A stretch of 64,000 bases of DNA, taken from the NCBI RefSeq assembly GCF_026544205.1, contig NZ_JALNUI010000003.1:116222-180221 (forward strand), written 5' to 3'. Below the pieces are notes generated by a model. It saw only the letters and a list, made by a program, of their open reading frames with translations, was not told the DNA's origin and did not search any database. A program made the position numbers and the translations under genes. Source of the DNA: Curtobacterium sp. GC_Cur_3 (lineage in GTDB: Bacteria; Actinomycetota; Actinomycetes; Actinomycetales; Microbacteriaceae). This document shows, piece by piece, positions 62,536-64,000 of this stretch (the first letter of the stretch is position 1; every line of letters starts with the position of its first letter).

Positions 62536-64000
62536 ATGCTCGCCACACTCGTCATCGGTCTCCGTGAAGGCCTCGAAGCCACGCTCATCGTCGGCATCAT
62601 CGCCGCGTTCCTGCGCCGCAACCGCGTGCCGCTCGCGCCGATGTGGCTCGGGGTCGGTGTCGCCGTGCTCATGAGCATCGGGGTCGGCGTCGGGCTGCAG
62701 GCCGTCGAGCAGGCGCTCCCGCAGGCCCAGCAGGAGGGCATGGAGGCGGTGATCGGCATCGTCGCCGTCGTCTTCGTCACCGGCATGATCGTCTGGATGC
62801 GCACCCACGCGCGCACGCTGAGCAGCGACCTCGAGGCCAGCGCCACCGCAGCCCTCGGCCGGGGCACCGCGTGGGCCCTCGCCGGCATGGCCTTCCTCGC
62901 GGTCCTCAAGGAGGGCTTCGAGACCTCGGTCTTCCTGCTCGCCACCTTCCAGGCGTCGAGCGACACCGGTCTCGCTGCCCTCGGCGCCCTCATCGGCATC
63001 GCCGCGGCGGTCGTCGTCGGCTACGGCATCTACACCGGCGGCGTGCGGCTGAACCTCGCGAAGTTCTTCACCGGCACGGGCGTCTTCCTGGTGTTCGTCG
63101 CCGGCGGCCTGGTCCTCACGGTCCTCCGCCGTGCGCACGAGGCCGGTTGGGTCGTCATCGGCCAGCAGCGCACCGTCGACCTCAGCTGGCTCGCCCCGAA
63201 CGGCTCCGTGCAGGGCGCGCTGGTCACCGGCGTGCTCGGCATCCCGCCGGACCCCCGCGTCATCGAGGTGCTCGCCTGGGTCGTGTACGTCGTGCCCGTC
63301 CTGGCGCTCTCGGTCTGGCCGCGCGCCTGGCGTCCGGCTCCGCGGCGCGTCCCCGCCCTGCGCATCGGCGTCGCCGCCGTGCTGGCCGTCGCCGCAGCGG
63401 CCCTCGCGGTCGCCGTCCCGACCGGCGGCGCCCACCTGCCCTCGACCGTCCCGGTCTCCGGCGACGCCACGTCCGTCTCCGCCGAGGTCCACGGAGCGAC
63501 CGCCGTGCTCAACAGCCGGGGCCACGGCCGGGAGGCCCGGGTCGACTTCCCGGCGTCGACCCACCGCACCGTGACCCGCGCTGGTGCGACCGCCGACCGC
63601 TGGCGCTCCACCACGAGCGGCGGCACCAGCGGTGAGCCGTCGAGCCTGACGCTCGACGACCTGGTCGGGCTGTTCGGCCGCGTGCCCGTCGGCATCTCCC
63701 CGTCGACGAACCCCGGCCCGTTCCGGGCCCACTGGTCCACGTCACAGACGGTCACCCTCTGGAGCGTCGGGGGTGGCGTCCTGGACGCGACCAGCTCGGA
63801 ACGGTCCGTGCTCACGCTGACAGGTGGGGGCCTCCCGTCCGCTCGCACCACGACGCTCGACCGCAGCGTGTACGCGGTGCCGGCCTCCCGCGTCCGGGCA
63901 AGTGCCACCGCCGTGACCAGGGAGGACGCCCGGTCCGCGGAACTGGCGCTCTGGGGCGCCTGGCTGCCGATCGCCCTCGGGATCGCCGCCGCGGCTCAGC
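62536..64000 (+). CDS. efeU: Iron permease EfeU (FTR1 family), 3' end cut by window
   Basis: At least 488 residues. The first helix carries the FTR1 iron motif REGLEATLIVG (residues 9–19), and a second, KEGFETSVFLLA, follows near 117. Seven helices span about residues 1–295. An external domain of about 190 residues follows (beginning GGAHLPSTVPVSGD) and a further helix starts at the window edge. EfeU takes up iron with EfeO and EfeB, which should lie just outside. The upstream IdeR box marks iron control. Confidence 0.93.
   Translation, partial: MLATLVIGLREGLEATLIVGIIAAFLRRNRVPLAPMWLGVGVAVLMSIGVGVGLQAVEQALPQAQQEGMEAVIGIVAVVFVTGMIVWMRTHARTLSSDLEASATAALGRGTAWALAGMAFLAVLKEGFETSVFLLATFQASSDTGLAALGALIGIAAAVVVGYGIYTGGVRLNLAKFFTGTGVFLVFVAGGLVLTVLRRAHEAGWVVIGQQRTVDLSWLAPNGSVQGALVTGVLGIPPDPRVIEVLAWVVYVVPVLALSVWPRAWRPAPRRVPALRIGVAAVLAVAAAALAVAVPTGGAHLPSTVPVSGDATSVSAEVHGATAVLNSRGHGREARVDFPASTHRTVTRAGATADRWRSTTSGGTSGEPSSLTLDDLVGLFGRVPVGISPSTNPGPFRAHWSTSQTVTLWSVGGGVLDATSSERSVLTLTGGGLPSARTTTLDRSVYAVPASRVRASATAVTREDARSAELALWGAWLPIALGIAAAAQ

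Noticed and set aside
63826..63842. Family A half element inside efeU
   Set aside because: Only about ten bases match and the segment fits the coding frame; chance is likely in this composition.

Overview
The window is a contiguous piece of chromosome from a high-GC actinobacterium, roughly 70% GC by eye. Gene content, GTG starts, the MSMEG_4193/DUF3090/SCO1664 trio, the pheA–diacylglycerol kinase–serS order and very common leaderless starts (a TANNNT box 6–7 nt before the start codon) fit Microbacteriaceae, most likely a Curtobacterium-like organism. The genus is an inference. I see no transposase, integrase, phage gene or CRISPR array. Both ends cut through genes: an NAD-binding epimerase/reductase at the left and the iron permease EfeU at the right.

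Layout. 1–4.3 kb: epimerase fragment, sulfurtransferase, a tandem palindrome array, and a divergent MFS pump/TetR pair sharing a perfect 27-bp palindrome. 4.6–10.6 kb: protein O-mannosyltransferase and the housekeeping run rsmI, metG, tatD, rsmA. 10.6–18 kb: small membrane proteins, an SDR/XRE pair, an ATP-grasp ligase, a flavin-dependent sulfone/sulfonate monooxygenase translationally coupled to MetY, and a GNAT. ispE then resumes the housekeeping series. 19–31.3 kb: a GNAT, a membrane glycosyltransferase and a molybdenum region: HTH–Mop protein, MoeB-rhodanese, ModABC, a Ca2+/H+ antiporter, MoaD, MoaA, a GT87 mannosyltransferase, and a membrane cytochrome b fused to a sulfite-oxidase-like molybdopterin domain. 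31.3–37.1 kb: MarR, pheA, diacylglycerol kinase, serS, a HAD phosphatase and tRNA-Ser(UGA). 37.2–40.9 kb: a signalling cluster of GAF–ANTAR regulator, NAD(P)-binding reductase, ScbR-like TetR, BLUF blue-light receptor and GtrA. 40.9–46.6 kb: the conserved trio of unknown function, then an AAA+/VWA pair. 46.7–54.3 kb: MetE-like protein, MFS transporter, GntR regulator, two tandem LCP cell-wall ligases, tRNA-Ser(GCU) and a small unknown. 54.4–62.5 kb: GH18-like hydrolase, a MoxR–DUF58–transglutaminase operon, TetR and a TRIC/YadS membrane protein. 62.5–64 kb: EfeU behind an IdeR/DtxR-type iron box.

The most unusual feature is a set of dispersed palindromic families in the gaps between genes: A, 45–60-bp hairpins with a GGACGGGAGGC core; B, long hairpins with a GTGCGAGGTTGACCAC core; C, 71-bp elements bounded by two CCGAGTCTCGGC palindromes whose cores are exactly 59 bp apart. 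B and C sit almost only where two genes converge, and one C copy next to an A half-element forms part of the coding linker of the cytochrome b–molybdopterin fusion. Local arrays of other palindromes or tandem repeats occur at 1483–1868, 25627–25701, 38398–38468 and 54292–54386. All functional calls come from reading motifs; no database search was run.
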